This document shows positions 8,058 through 16,619 of a stretch of 44,793 bases of DNA, in pieces. The stretch is taken from positions 1 to 44,793 of the forward strand of contig JALVRC010000046.1 of NCBI GenBank assembly GCA_027025255.1, read 5' to 3'. The notes beneath the pieces are model-generated. The model ran no database searches and was not told the origin of the DNA. It saw nothing but the letters and a program-made list of their open reading frames with translations. The position numbers and the translations under genes are program-made. Source of the DNA: Caldifarciminota bacterium (lineage in GTDB: Bacteria > Hydrothermota > Tepidihabitantia > B3-TA06 > JALVRC01). Within the stretch, counting starts at the first letter, position 1. Each line of letters opens with the position of its first letter.

Positions 8058-9260
8058 CTATTTATTTAATTTGTTTTTTATAACCCTTGCAAGTCTTTTT
8101 ATACCTTCTTCTATCATTTCAGGCGTTGCATTAGAAAAATTAAGCCTCATTGTATTCTTACCTGAGCCATCAGGGTAGAAAGAGCTCCCAGGCACAAAAG
8201 CGACCTTTTCTTTAACAGCCTCGTTAAAAAGCTCTTTTGTATCAATGTGCTCAGGCAGCTCAACCCACAAAAACAACCCACCTTCTGGCTTTGTCCATTT
8301 TACTCCAGAAGGGAAATAACGCTCAAGTGTATCAAGCATCACATCCCTACGCTCCTTATACATATATCTTATCTTCTTTATATGCGTTTTCAAAAGACCT
8401 CTACCACATATATCATAAGCAATATACTGAGAAAGCGTACTTGTATGCAAATCTGCTCCCTGCTTCACCTGAACCAGTTTTTGAATAACTACTTCAGGAG
8501 CAACAATCCAGCCTAATCTTAATCCAGGGGCAAGGGTTTTAGAGAATGTACTCATATAAAGAACATTCTCCTTATAAAGGGAGACTAACGGACTTAAATC
8601 TTTACCTTCATAACGCAACTGTCCGTAAGGATCATCTTCAACAATAAATACATTAAACCTTCTGGCAAGTTCTACTATTTTATGCCGTTTTACTTCTGAA
8701 ATGGTAACTCCAGCAGGATTATGGAAATTTGGCAGTATGTACATAAATTTAATGTCTGGAACTCTTAAAAGCGTTTCTTCCAATTTATCCGTATCAAGTC
8801 CGTCTTCAGATATTGGAACTGTTATGTACTCCGGAAGATAGGGATTCCAGGCTTGAAGAGCTCCCAGATATGTTGGGGCAGTTGTCAATACCTTATCTTG
8901 CTCTGTAATAAAGAGTTTCCCAACAATGTCAAGTGCTTGCTGTGAACCATTAACAGGCAAAATATTTTTAGGCTCTGCAGGAACACCGTACTTCTGCATG
9001 TTTTCAGCAAGAAACTCCTTAAGAGGTGGATATCCTTCAGTAGGACTGTATTGAAACATTTGTTTCCCCTTTCGAGGAATCAAATATCTACATGCTTCTT
9101 CAAGCTCTCTTAAAGGGAAAGATTCAGGAGCAGGTAATCCCCCTGCAAGAGAGATTATATCAGGCTCCATCGTAACCTTTAAAATTTCTCTAATAGCTGA
9201 AGGCCTAATATTCTTTGCTCTTTTAGCATATTTCTTTTCCCAATCAGGCATATAAGTCAT
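8058..9260 (-). CDS. PLP-dependent aminotransferase, LysN/2-aminoadipate type
   Basis: About 400 residues, fold-type I aminotransferase of the PdxR/LysN group: SLAGGLPAPESFPLREL near the N-terminus, NGSQQALD for phosphate binding, PNFHNPAGVT, VEDDPYGQLRY and the lysine motif STFSKTLAPGLRLGW (Schiff-base lysine in FSKT), then MRLNFSNA. Thermus LysN of this group converts 2-aminoadipate and 2-oxoadipate, which would continue the saccharopine pathway encoded at 13976-16585; broad specificity is equally possible. I start at the ATG at 9258-9260, because the upstream ATG at 9270-9272 overlaps the ribosome-binding site (GGAGG), which is 5 nt before 9260. It is expressed from the promoter at 9306-9333. 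Confidence 0.8.
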   Translation of the reverse strand: MTYMPDWEKKYAKRAKNIRPSAIREILKVTMEPDIISLAGGLPAPESFPLRELEEACRYLIPRKGKQMFQYSPTEGYPPLKEFLAENMQKYGVPAEPKNILPVNGSQQALDIVGKLFITEQDKVLTTAPTYLGALQAWNPYLPEYITVPISEDGLDTDKLEETLLRVPDIKFMYILPNFHNPAGVTISEVKRHKIVELARRFNVFIVEDDPYGQLRYEGKDLSPLVSLYKENVLYMSTFSKTLAPGLRLGWIVAPEVVIQKLVQVKQGADLHTSTLSQYIAYDICGRGLLKTHIKKIRYMYKERRDVMLDTLERYFPSGVKWTKPEGGLFLWVELPEHIDTKELFNEAVKEKVAFVPGSSFYPDGSGKNTMRLNFSNATPEMIEEGIKRLARVIKNKLNK

Positions 9261-9278
9261 CATTACCTCCATTTATTC

Positions 9279-9288
9279 TTGTATACAA
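9279..9288. promoter_or_regulatory. Perfect 10-bp palindrome in the aminotransferase leader
   Basis: TTGTATACAA lies between the predicted transcription start (about 9299) and the ribosome-binding site. Such a site could be an operator for a repressor, but with only 10 bp in AT-rich DNA chance is not excluded. Confidence 0.3.
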
Positions 9289-9305
9289 CATTACACATAA
9301 CTTTA

Positions 9306-9333
9306 ATTATACGTAAAATAACAACAAAGTCAA
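9306..9333 (-). promoter_or_regulatory. Promoter TTGACT-16-TATAAT for the aminotransferase operon
   Basis: On the minus strand, TTGACT at 9328-9333 and TATAAT at 9306-9311 are separated by 16 bp. The predicted start near 9299 gives a leader of about 39 nt with a GGAGG site. Confidence 0.75.
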
Positions 9334-9350
9334 TAGAAATAGATTTATTA

Positions 9351-10061
9351 TCATAAAAACTTCCTTCTATATCCTCTTTTTGAAGAAACAGAGAAAAAAT
9401 CCAAAACAGACGTGAAAAAAGGCATTTCATTCACCCAGGTTTCAACCTCTTTAAGCATTAAATCAATTCCCCTCTTATATAACTCGTAATAATGTTTAAT
9501 TCTATTAATCTGTTCTTTATTAAATCCGTGTCTTAATAACCCAAGAGTGTTCACCCCATAAATATAAAAAGGGCTACCTGTACCTGCAAGAAAAGGGGGC
9601 AAATCTTGAGACAAGTAGGACATAGCTCCGGTAAAAGCATAACTACCTACTCTTACAAATTGATGAGTCGCTGTCTTCCCTCCTATATACGCATAATTTC
9701 CTATTTGAGTCTCACCACCAAACATACTTCCACTAATTATAATCACTCCTTCTCCTATAAACATATTATGCGATATATGAACAAAACTCATAACCCTACT
9801 CCCCTTTCCCACCACGGTTTTATTCTCAATACCCGTAGCACGAGAAACTATAACATGGGATGAAAGAACTACATTATCCTCTATAACTATATAGGTCTCT
9901 TCTCCTTTATATCTGTAATCCTGAGGTATATGCCCAATCACACAATGAGAACCAATTTCTACATTATTACCAAATACCACAGGGCCTTTTATATAGCTAA
10001 AAACACCTATGCTTAAATTAATACCTTTCTTAACATTACCTTCAATAATATAATTATTCAT
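9351..10061 (-). CDS. lpxA: Acyl-ACP:UDP-GlcNAc O-acyltransferase (LpxA)
   Basis: 236 residues, left-handed beta-helix hexapeptide repeats. It catalyses the first step of lipid A synthesis, 3-O-acylation of UDP-GlcNAc in the cytoplasm. The catalytic histidine is in FVHISHN (His98), matching the AHIAHD motif of E. coli LpxA (His125). The QFVRVGSYAF...SQDLPPF segment and GVNTLGLLRHGFN, both LpxA-specific, are present, followed by the C-terminal helices. It is about 25 residues shorter than E. coli LpxA, mainly in the first coil. The ATG has GGAGG immediately upstream and overlaps fabZ by 8 nt. It is the last gene of the lipid A operon. Confidence 0.9.
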   Translation of the reverse strand: MNNYIIEGNVKKGINLSIGVFSYIKGPVVFGNNVEIGSHCVIGHIPQDYRYKGEETYIVIEDNVVLSSHVIVSRATGIENKTVVGKGSRVMSFVHISHNMFIGEGVIIISGSMFGGETQIGNYAYIGGKTATHQFVRVGSYAFTGAMSYLSQDLPPFLAGTGSPFYIYGVNTLGLLRHGFNKEQINRIKHYYELYKRGIDLMLKEVETWVNEMPFFTSVLDFFSVSSKRGYRRKFL

Positions 10062-10479
10062 TACCTCCTATCCCAACTAAGAGCTCTCCCTTACATACAA
10101 TATTATCATCAACTGTTGCCTGAACATTTAAAAAAATAATTGGGCCTCTCTCTCTAACAATCTCAGCTCTTAAGAGCAATCTATCTCCAGGTCTTACCTC
10201 TTTTTTAAATCTAAATTTGTCAATCCCTAAAAACAATGGAGTCCCTTTTATCCCTCCTTTTCTTTTAGCAATCAATATTCCGCCTAACTGTGCAAGTGCT
10301 TCTACCTGAATAACGCCTGGCATAATTGGATAATCCGGGAAATGCCCCATAAAAAATGGTTCATTAACAGTAACATTCTTTATCCCTTCAATTACATTAT
10401 TCTTAATACTTACAATCTTATCTACAAATAAAAAAGGATATCTATGTGGGATAAGCCCTTTTATTTCATCTATGTTCAT
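10054..10479 (-). CDS. fabZ: (3R)-hydroxyacyl-ACP dehydratase FabZ
   Basis: 141 residues, single hot-dog fold. It dehydrates 3-hydroxyacyl-ACP in fatty acid elongation and competes with LpxA for the same substrate, which explains its usual place between lpxC/lpxD and lpxA. Catalytic His46 is in GHFPDYPIMPGV and Glu60 in QVEALAQ; the N-terminal IPHRYPFLFVD is typical. AAGGAGG precedes the ATG at 10477-10479. The start overlaps the 3' end of lpxC by 14 nt and the stop overlaps lpxA by 8 nt, so translational coupling is likely. Confidence 0.95.
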   Translation of the reverse strand: MNIDEIKGLIPHRYPFLFVDKIVSIKNNVIEGIKNVTVNEPFFMGHFPDYPIMPGVIQVEALAQLGGILIAKRKGGIKGTPLFLGIDKFRFKKEVRPGDRLLLRAEIVRERGPIIFLNVQATVDDNIVCKGELLVGIGGNE

Positions 10480-11191
10480 AATAAAACCTCCTTAAAATTT
10501 TTGCAAATTTATGATTATGTCTGTGTCCGCTACCCATAAGAAAAACTACCCCCTTTAAAGTAAACGGTAACAAATACATATCTCCTAAGAAATCAAACAT
10601 TTTATGGAACACTATTTCTCTACTCATTCTTTGCGGAACAAAAATATAAAATTTGCCTCTTTTTTTTAATAACCCATTCTCTTCTTTCAAGGAGAATGTC
10701 CTTGCATTAGCTAAATCAAACATATTATTTTTAGTATAAGCAACTATAGGAAAGGCTGTGTTATAAAAAAAATACACAAGCCTTAAATTATGAGAAGGGA
10801 ACACAGCGATTCTTTCAGAGAAAACCGGGAACAAAGGAGTAAAAGAAGGCCTTTTTGTCTGTGTTTTAATCGGCTTCAAAGAAAGGAACCTTTTTCCGCT
10901 ACCATCAAACATTGGGATTTCATTACCTTTTTTAACCTCAACAATCAATCCCGAAATGTTATACATATACAAAACACCAAAAAGATGCTCAACCATAAGT
11001 AACCTGTGCTCATTTCTCTCAATGTATGTTGTATGTTTTCCCACTTTCATATCATTTAAAGTAGGAGAAAATTCAAATCCGTCATTAAACCTTATAAGAA
11101 ATTTATGATAAGGTTTCAATTCAATATGTGTATCCTCGTTAGTAAAATAACCATGACCTTTAATTGTTAAAGCACGCCTTATTGTGTTCAA
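10466..11191 (-). CDS. lpxC: UDP-3-O-acyl-N-acetylglucosamine deacetylase LpxC, compact form
   Basis: 241 residues against about 300 in most bacteria. It catalyses the committed, zinc-dependent deacetylation in lipid A synthesis. The catalytic Glu68 and zinc ligand His69 are in VEHLF; the other ligands His196 and Asp200 are in HKMFDFLGDMYLL; the general acid His223 is in GSGHRHNH. The IPMFDGSG motif is present. Loops of the first domain and the second-domain insert are shortened, while every catalytic residue is kept. The start is TTG (11189-11191), overlapping the lpxD stop as TTGA, with AAGG about 9 nt upstream. Identification is strong from motifs and operon. Confidence 0.88.
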   Translation of the reverse strand: MNTIRRALTIKGHGYFTNEDTHIELKPYHKFLIRFNDGFEFSPTLNDMKVGKHTTYIERNEHRLLMVEHLFGVLYMYNISGLIVEVKKGNEIPMFDGSGKRFLSLKPIKTQTKRPSFTPLFPVFSERIAVFPSHNLRLVYFFYNTAFPIVAYTKNNMFDLANARTFSLKEENGLLKKRGKFYIFVPQRMSREIVFHKMFDFLGDMYLLPFTLKGVVFLMGSGHRHNHKFAKILRRFYYEHR

Positions 11192-12048
11192 AGAAAAAGC
11201 CTTGCCCAGGCACGTAAGGTTTCTTTATGGGGTCTTGCAGGAATACCTGAATAAGTACGATTGGGGGGAACACTTCTAAATACAGCTGATTTCGCAAGTA
11301 TTATAGAGTTTTCTCCAATAGAAATATTATCCTTTATCCCTACCTGCCCTGCAATCACAACGTTATCACCGATAATTGAAGAACCTGCAATCCCAACCTG
11401 ACCAGTTATCACTACATTCTCTCCTATTACAACATTATGACCTATCTGAACAAGATTGTCTATCTTTGTTCCTTTACCAACAAAAGTAAAACCTGCAGTA
11501 GACCTATCTATACATACATTTGCCCCAATCTCAACATTATCGCTTACAAACACGTATCCTGACTGTGAATTCCTTACGTATTGATTATTCTCTTTAGAAT
11601 AAGAAAAGCCATAAAACCCTATTGTAGTATTAGGGCCAATAACAACATTCTTCCCAATAACCGTTCTGTCCATTATTACAGCGTTAGGATAAATCACAGT
11701 GCCTCTTCCTATCTTTACATCTTTACCTATATATACTCCGGGAAATGCGGTAAAACTCTTGTGCATACGCGGTTTTTCAAAATCAAATCTAAAAAGAGCA
11801 ACAACTCTTAACCAATCCTTATATGGTGAAGCAGAAATAATTATATCTCTCTTATCATAAGATACACTACTCTCAGGAACAATCAAAATATCCGATTCTG
11901 TTTCATTAATTCTCTTAAGATAATCTAAGCTGAAAAAAGTTACCTCCCCTTTTTTAGCTTGATAATACGGAGCAACCCCATTTACCCTTCTTTTACCTGT
12001 TCCTTTAATCCTTAAACCTAATAGTTTTGCTAATTCGCTACTATTCAC
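11188..12048 (-). CDS. lpxD: UDP-3-O-(3-hydroxyacyl)glucosamine N-acyltransferase LpxD
   Basis: 286 residues. Residues 1-100 are the uridine-binding domain, followed by hexapeptide repeats of a left-handed beta-helix. The catalytic histidine is His204 in QIGHNVVIG (E. coli His239). The C-terminal SGIPARPHKETLRAWARL matches the family ending. It is shorter than E. coli LpxD (341), having only a brief C-terminal helical extension. It transfers the second 3-hydroxyacyl chain in lipid A assembly. The start is GTG (12046-12048), inside the end of the Skp-like gene by 8 nt, with AAGGG just upstream. Confidence 0.92.
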   Translation of the reverse strand: MNSSELAKLLGLRIKGTGKRRVNGVAPYYQAKKGEVTFFSLDYLKRINETESDILIVPESSVSYDKRDIIISASPYKDWLRVVALFRFDFEKPRMHKSFTAFPGVYIGKDVKIGRGTVIYPNAVIMDRTVIGKNVVIGPNTTIGFYGFSYSKENNQYVRNSQSGYVFVSDNVEIGANVCIDRSTAGFTFVGKGTKIDNLVQIGHNVVIGENVVITGQVGIAGSSIIGDNVVIAGQVGIKDNISIGENSIILAKSAVFRSVPPNRTYSGIPARPHKETLRAWARLFL

Positions 12049-12979
12049 CCTTAATTATTGCCTTAAAGGCTCCCATCACAGACGCAAGTTTCTCTGATAA
12101 ATTCTCTCCTCTTTTCACAATTACTTTTTGCTCGGGATAAGATTTAAGTTTTAATGGCTCTGTAAGAGTAAGTATTATTGTCATATCATCTCCATTCTTT
12201 TCCACAACTGCCCTTAAGGAAAAATCTCCATCAAGCAAAGAAGCTACCTCATTAGCATTGGAATTATCAAGTTCTACATCCTTTGCATACCCCTTACTTT
12301 CAAGCATATTCTCTACATCTACTCCTTCAATAAGCTCAATATTCAAATCTTCCTTCATCCTTTGAAGTATGGTAACAAGAGAACTTTTAACCTCTGTTTC
12401 AGCATTTTCGTTGCGGGCCTGGGAACCACGCGGCACAACTCCCAGAAAAACAAGTTTTTTCTTCATTCCTGAAATAACAATAGGATTGAAAGCTTCATTT
12501 AAATCATCTATTACAATCTGAGTAATATCAATACCAGGAGCAGTATACACTACCCCTGCTTCTGCAATATCCAGAACTATAGCAATATTTTCTTCATTAG
12601 CAACCTCTTTTATTACCTTATTTATCTTCTCAATAATAGGCTTAAAAAGCTCCTGCCTTTTCTTCTCATATTTACCGTTATCACCCCATATATCCTTTGC
12701 AAAATTTTCATATCCTTTTTTAAGAGAAGAGAGCTCTTTTTGTTTGAGAACCTTTGCTTCATCTGTAAGCATCGCTTCTTGAGTTTCATATTCTCTTTTA
12801 CTCTCTTCATATAAGCGTTTCAATGAGTCAAGACTCACCTTCCATCTCATTACTTCAAGATCCAGTTTCTCCTGTGCCTCTATTGCTTCTTTATATGTTT
12901 TAAAAATCTTTCTTGAATCAACTATAGCTATTTTTGATGATTGAACATCACTTGCTGTTAAAAGAAAAAATAGAATCAT
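12041..12979 (-). CDS. Skp/OmpH-like periplasmic chaperone with an extra C-terminal domain
   Basis: 312 residues, about twice the usual Skp length. A short signal peptide (MILFFLLTASDVQSS) precedes KIAIVDSRKIF, the conserved OmpH start. Residues about 35-125 form the long charged coiled coil, and NKVIKEVANEENIAIVLD closes the Skp domain near residue 140. Residues about 170-312 form a second alpha/beta region (LVFLGVVPRG..., MTIILTLTEPLKL) that resembles the N-terminal TolB/LpoB-like fold, but I cannot assign it. It is the first gene of the lipid A operon; pairing of Skp with lpxD is common. The ATG is 6 nt from the -10 box, so its mRNA should be leaderless. Confidence 0.75.
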   Translation of the reverse strand: MILFFLLTASDVQSSKIAIVDSRKIFKTYKEAIEAQEKLDLEVMRWKVSLDSLKRLYEESKREYETQEAMLTDEAKVLKQKELSSLKKGYENFAKDIWGDNGKYEKKRQELFKPIIEKINKVIKEVANEENIAIVLDIAEAGVVYTAPGIDITQIVIDDLNEAFNPIVISGMKKKLVFLGVVPRGSQARNENAETEVKSSLVTILQRMKEDLNIELIEGVDVENMLESKGYAKDVELDNSNANEVASLLDGDFSLRAVVEKNGDDMTIILTLTEPLKLKSYPEQKVIVKRGENLSEKLASVMGAFKAIIKGE

Positions 12980-12985
12980 GGTATA

Positions 12986-13013
12986 AATATATATATAAAA
13001 AAGAAAAAGTCAA
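12986..13013 (-). promoter_or_regulatory. Promoter TTGACT-16-TATATT of the lipid A operon, leaderless
   Basis: On the minus strand, TTGACT at 13008-13013 and TATATT at 12986-12991 have a 16-bp spacer. Six bases (TATACC) separate the -10 from the ATG at 12977-12979, which puts the start codon at +1. No Shine-Dalgarno sequence is present. The argF terminator lies directly upstream. Confidence 0.75.
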
Positions 13014-13029
13014 CAATAAAAAAGGTATG

Positions 13030-13062
13030 AAAAACTGACAAGGGTATACCCTATACCCTTGT
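13030..13062 (-). terminator. Intrinsic terminator of the lysine-degradation/argF operon
   Basis: Minus strand: a 10-bp stem ACAAGGGTAT / ATACCCTTGT with a 5-nt loop (13038-13062), then CAGTTTTT. The stem begins in the argF stop codon. It isolates this operon from the lipid A promoter that follows. Confidence 0.8.
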
Positions 13063-13967
13063 TAGCCTAAATAATGCATTATTGCCTTCTGTATGTGCAA
13101 TCTATTTTCAGCTTCATCCAGAACAACAGAATAAGAGGCATCCAATATATCAGATGTTATTTCTTCCCCTCTGTGCGCAGGTAAGCAATGCATTACTATT
13201 ACATCTTTATCACTGGCCTCTACAAGCTTCCTGTTAACCTGAAACTTACTGAATACCTTCTTCCTCTTCTCAGCTTCAGCTTCCTGCCCCATAGAAGCCC
13301 AAACATCTGTATAGATAACATCAGTTCCTTTTACTGCTTCAAATGGGTCATTAAAAAGTTCTATCTTTGCACCAGTATTTTTTGCTATGTTTTGTGCTTC
13401 CATTAAAAATTTACCATTTATTTCATACCCAGCCGGAGAAGCAATCCTGAAATTAGCTCCCAGAATAGCAGCTGTAAGTAAGAGAGAATTTGCCACATTA
13501 TTACCGTCTCCAATAAAAGTTAAAGTAATCCCTTCCACTCTACCTAATTTCTCCTCAATAGTTAGAAAATCTCCGTATGCCTGACAGGGATGTTCAAGAT
13601 CTGAAAGAGCATTAATTACAGGAATTGATGCATTTTCCGCAAGTTCCATAACTGTTGAGTGAGCAAATGTTCTTGCTGCAACAAAATCAACCCATCGTGA
13701 AAGATTCCTGCCAACATCAGCAACACTCTCCCTTTTCCCAAGCTGAATATCAGCGGGTGCAAGATAAACCACACTCCCTCCCGACTGAAACATAGCAACA
13801 GAAAAGGTAACCCTTGTTCTTAATGATGGTTTCTCAAACACAAGAGCCAGTGTTTTTCCTCTCATAACCTCATTATAACCCTCTTTTTTCAGCCTTTTTG
13901 CCAATGAAAATAATTCTATGAGTTCATCTTTTGTAAAATCTTTACTTGAAATAAGATCCTTTTTCAT
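13062..13967 (-). CDS. argF: Ornithine carbamoyltransferase
   Basis: 301 residues. It makes citrulline from ornithine and carbamoyl phosphate in arginine synthesis. The carbamoyl-phosphate loop is SLRTR (residues 48-52), followed by FAHSTV and HPCQAYGDF; the ornithine-side motifs DVWASMGQE and MHCLPAHRGEEIT are intact. Length is normal. It follows the saccharopine dehydrogenase gene by 8 nt with GGAGG before the ATG and ends in an intrinsic terminator, so it is the last gene of the lysine-degradation operon, an unusual pairing. Other arg genes are not in the window. Confidence 0.93.
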   Translation of the reverse strand: MKKDLISSKDFTKDELIELFSLAKRLKKEGYNEVMRGKTLALVFEKPSLRTRVTFSVAMFQSGGSVVYLAPADIQLGKRESVADVGRNLSRWVDFVAARTFAHSTVMELAENASIPVINALSDLEHPCQAYGDFLTIEEKLGRVEGITLTFIGDGNNVANSLLLTAAILGANFRIASPAGYEINGKFLMEAQNIAKNTGAKIELFNDPFEAVKGTDVIYTDVWASMGQEAEAEKRKKVFSKFQVNRKLVEASDKDVIVMHCLPAHRGEEITSDILDASYSVVLDEAENRLHIQKAIMHYLG

Positions 13968-13975
13968 GCCTCCTC

Positions 13976-15298
13976 CTATATTTCCTCTTTATGTTCTAAA
14001 AACTTTACACCTACATTCTCCAATTCATCCATTACAGGATTATATATATCCTCAACAACAGGAATCCATACACCTCTCCTTGTAATTTTGCCCTCATGAA
14101 TAAGTCTTACTGCAATTGCAGCAGGAAGAGCAACTGTTAAAGCTACAGCTGAATCCTTTTTTGAATTTACATATCCGTAGTAAAGCATTAAAGAAGTAAT
14201 CCTCTCCTTTTTACTATTGTAAGAAGCTACAAATTCATGTTTCATAACTATCATATCTCTTTCTTCAGGTTTGTATGAAAGCTTTTCAAGAAGGAGATTA
14301 ACAAAAGCATCTAAGGCATTATCTATCGTATTCGGGATAGGTTTATTTGAAAAAAGCCCGAGCCAGTCTAACTTCTCTATTGCTGGATCATCATTGGAAA
14401 GTGATAAAAATGCCGCGACATCTTCTCTTTTCCCGTTTGTTTTAGTTACCATAGCTATTAAATCAGCATAAACCTTTCCCTTTAAATCTAACTTATTCTC
14501 ATTGAGTATATTTAACTTCTTTATATTATGCCATAAATGACACCAGCCCGAGTAACGCAGGGTCCCTCTAAATATACCTGACACATCAGGAATCCCGTAA
14601 AGCTCCTTATAAGGGATGGAATCTCTATTGGGGTAAACTTCAAGTTTGTTAATTCCATCCTTTAGTATTTCAATCTCCCTTGGATAAGCAAATAGCTCTT
14701 CAGTTGGGATATATATTTCTTCCCCATTCTTAAGATATCTCCCATCATTTTTTGCTGCAAGTACAACCCCCTTAGGACTCCATGAAAATTTATATTTAAA
14801 CGGATTGTCTGCTGCTTCTGGTGCGGGCAAAGCTCCTGTAAAGGAATGAAAAACCTCAACTTTACCCCCTTTATTTTGAATACTATGTATTATTCTCATT
14901 GCTGACATGTGATCTATCCCGGGATCCACACCTATTTCATTAAGGATAAGAACATCTTTATCCTTAGCCTTTTTATCTAAAGCCTTCATCTCTGGTTTAA
15001 CATAAGACGTTGTTACCATGTGCTTCTTATGTTTAATAGCAATTTCTGCTACCATTACATGGTAAGCATAGGGGAGAAGACTAACCACAATATCATGTTC
15101 CTCTATCATTTTATCAAGTCTATCCGTCTCATCAACTAACCAGGAAACAGCCTTCCCGTTTTGATGCCCTTCAAGCATACTCTCCGCTTTACTAACAGTT
15201 CTTGAGGCAACAGTTAACATAAAATCATGCTTTAAAAGATAACGTACAAGTGGCCTTGCCACCATACCTGCACCAAGAACCAGAATTCTACCTTTCAT
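13976..15298 (-). CDS. Saccharopine dehydrogenase (glutamate-forming), LYS9/AASS type
   Basis: 440 residues. It oxidises saccharopine to 2-aminoadipate-6-semialdehyde and glutamate. The N-terminal Rossmann motif is VLGAGMVARPLVRYL; the catalytic domain carries NEIGVDPGIDHMSAM, GALPAPEAADNPFKYKFSWS, YPNRDSIPYKELYGI and FRGTLRYSGW. All resemble closely the C-terminal half of animal AASS and fungal Lys9, and length is full. The gene lies 9 nt downstream of the lysine-ketoglutarate reductase gene, so the two encode as separate subunits what animals fuse in one protein. An annotated saccharopine C-terminal domain is therefore secure; the direction (breakdown or synthesis of lysine) is inferred as breakdown. 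Confidence 0.92.
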   Translation of the reverse strand: MKGRILVLGAGMVARPLVRYLLKHDFMLTVASRTVSKAESMLEGHQNGKAVSWLVDETDRLDKMIEEHDIVVSLLPYAYHVMVAEIAIKHKKHMVTTSYVKPEMKALDKKAKDKDVLILNEIGVDPGIDHMSAMRIIHSIQNKGGKVEVFHSFTGALPAPEAADNPFKYKFSWSPKGVVLAAKNDGRYLKNGEEIYIPTEELFAYPREIEILKDGINKLEVYPNRDSIPYKELYGIPDVSGIFRGTLRYSGWCHLWHNIKKLNILNENKLDLKGKVYADLIAMVTKTNGKREDVAAFLSLSNDDPAIEKLDWLGLFSNKPIPNTIDNALDAFVNLLLEKLSYKPEERDMIVMKHEFVASYNSKKERITSLMLYYGYVNSKKDSAVALTVALPAAIAVRLIHEGKITRRGVWIPVVEDIYNPVMDELENVGVKFLEHKEEI

Positions 15299-15307
15299 TA
15301 TACCTCC

Positions 15308-16585
15308 TTATAAAAAGTGGATTAAGTATTTATATTGCGGTGTTAACTTTCCTTTATAAAGTATAACTCCAGCTTTCAAGTATTCTGGCAAACCATAGTC
15401 TAAAAAAGAGTCAACTTCTTCTGTTTCTACAATATACCTTACAAAATCTTTAAGTATACTACTAAAAAAACGAGAGCTATCCTTTGGTAATTCTGCTGGC
15501 AAATTATCTATAGCAGTTATTGTAATTCCTCTCTCCTGTATACCTTTTTTAAAAATATCTGTATCAGGATAGTATGTATATGAAGGCTCATCCGGCTCTG
15601 TTGCCCATTCAGTAATTTCCACAGCTCCTCTAATATCACAGCTAATATCACCGATAACCTTTAAGGGTAATTGACCTTTAGCATCATAATATCCTCTTAA
15701 ATATCCTCTTTCTATTAATCGTGGATATCTTTGATCCCAATATATAGCATTAACAAGTACATCAAGATATGGAAGATATCTTGAAAAAATGGAATGATAT
15801 TTATGAGGATGTTCATAATAGTGAGAAAGCTCGAATTCTCCCCTATCAATACGTTCTACCATATCTTCCTCTTTAAAAACTACATAAAAAAGGTCCTTTT
15901 TATCCTTATATACATTCAAATCCTTAATTTCTATCTCATGAACTTTAAATTTCTTTAAGACCTCCTGTGCCCCTTTTGATACATTACCATATCCGGTAAT
16001 ACCAATTATACCATGAATTAATTGTTTCTCAAAAAGGCCTCTCAAACGCACAAGCTCATTAAGCATCTCCTGTAAATCAGTATACATATAAGGCTGTTTT
16101 ATTTCCTGAGAGATTGTTGTTTTAATACCTTGTTTTTCAATCTTTTTAAAAAATGCAACCAATGTTTCCATCATGCCTGCGTAGCCTGCATAGTTACCGA
16201 AATATATTAATCTCCTGTTATTCTCATCAACTATTCTCTCATAATCAATTAAAGTGTTCTTCTTTTCCATCATCCTTTTAAGCATAGGCATATTATAGGA
16301 TTGACCTTTAATTGTATGAGAAAAAAATACATATGTTTTATTTTCCTCAAAAAAATCCACTGGCATTTCTTTTATACCAAAAATTACATCAGCATCAAGC
16401 TTTTCCTTTACTAAAGCCCCGACTTTCTCATACTCTTTATCCTGAAAAGCACGAATCTTCGAAGGTTGTATTTCTGTTTTTATATTAAATTCATCTAAAA
16501 GGAACTTTACATCCTCAGGAACAATAGGAACGCGTCTTTCCCATTGATTTTTATCTTCTCTTCTAATACCAATAATTTTTTTCAA
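15308..16585 (-). CDS. Lysine-ketoglutarate reductase (saccharopine-forming)
   Basis: 425 residues. It condenses lysine with 2-oxoglutarate to saccharopine. The N-terminus RREDKNQWERRVPIVPEDVK is the AlaDH/PNT N-domain; FFSHTIKGQSYNM, LIDYERIVD and YFGNYAGYAGMMETL match the LKR half of animal AASS; the dinucleotide site is ITGYGNVSKGAQEVL. Later AASS-like segments include AIYWDQRYPRL and GDISCDIRGAVE. The start is TTG (16583-16585) with a strong AAAAGGAGG site (16590-16598). It is the first gene of the operon from the promoter at 16620-16647, upstream of saccharopine dehydrogenase and argF. Confidence 0.9.
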   Translation of the reverse strand: MKKIIGIRREDKNQWERRVPIVPEDVKFLLDEFNIKTEIQPSKIRAFQDKEYEKVGALVKEKLDADVIFGIKEMPVDFFEENKTYVFFSHTIKGQSYNMPMLKRMMEKKNTLIDYERIVDENNRRLIYFGNYAGYAGMMETLVAFFKKIEKQGIKTTISQEIKQPYMYTDLQEMLNELVRLRGLFEKQLIHGIIGITGYGNVSKGAQEVLKKFKVHEIEIKDLNVYKDKKDLFYVVFKEEDMVERIDRGEFELSHYYEHPHKYHSIFSRYLPYLDVLVNAIYWDQRYPRLIERGYLRGYYDAKGQLPLKVIGDISCDIRGAVEITEWATEPDEPSYTYYPDTDIFKKGIQERGITITAIDNLPAELPKDSSRFFSSILKDFVRYIVETEEVDSFLDYGLPEYLKAGVILYKGKLTPQYKYLIHFL

Positions 16586-16619
16586 TAAACCTCCTTTTAA
16601 TTAAAACGCACTGTCATCA

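Noticed and set aside
9261..9272. ATG at 9270-9272 as the aminotransferase start.
   Set aside because: It would use the GGAGG ribosome-binding site as codons 1-3; the ATG at 9260 has correct spacing.
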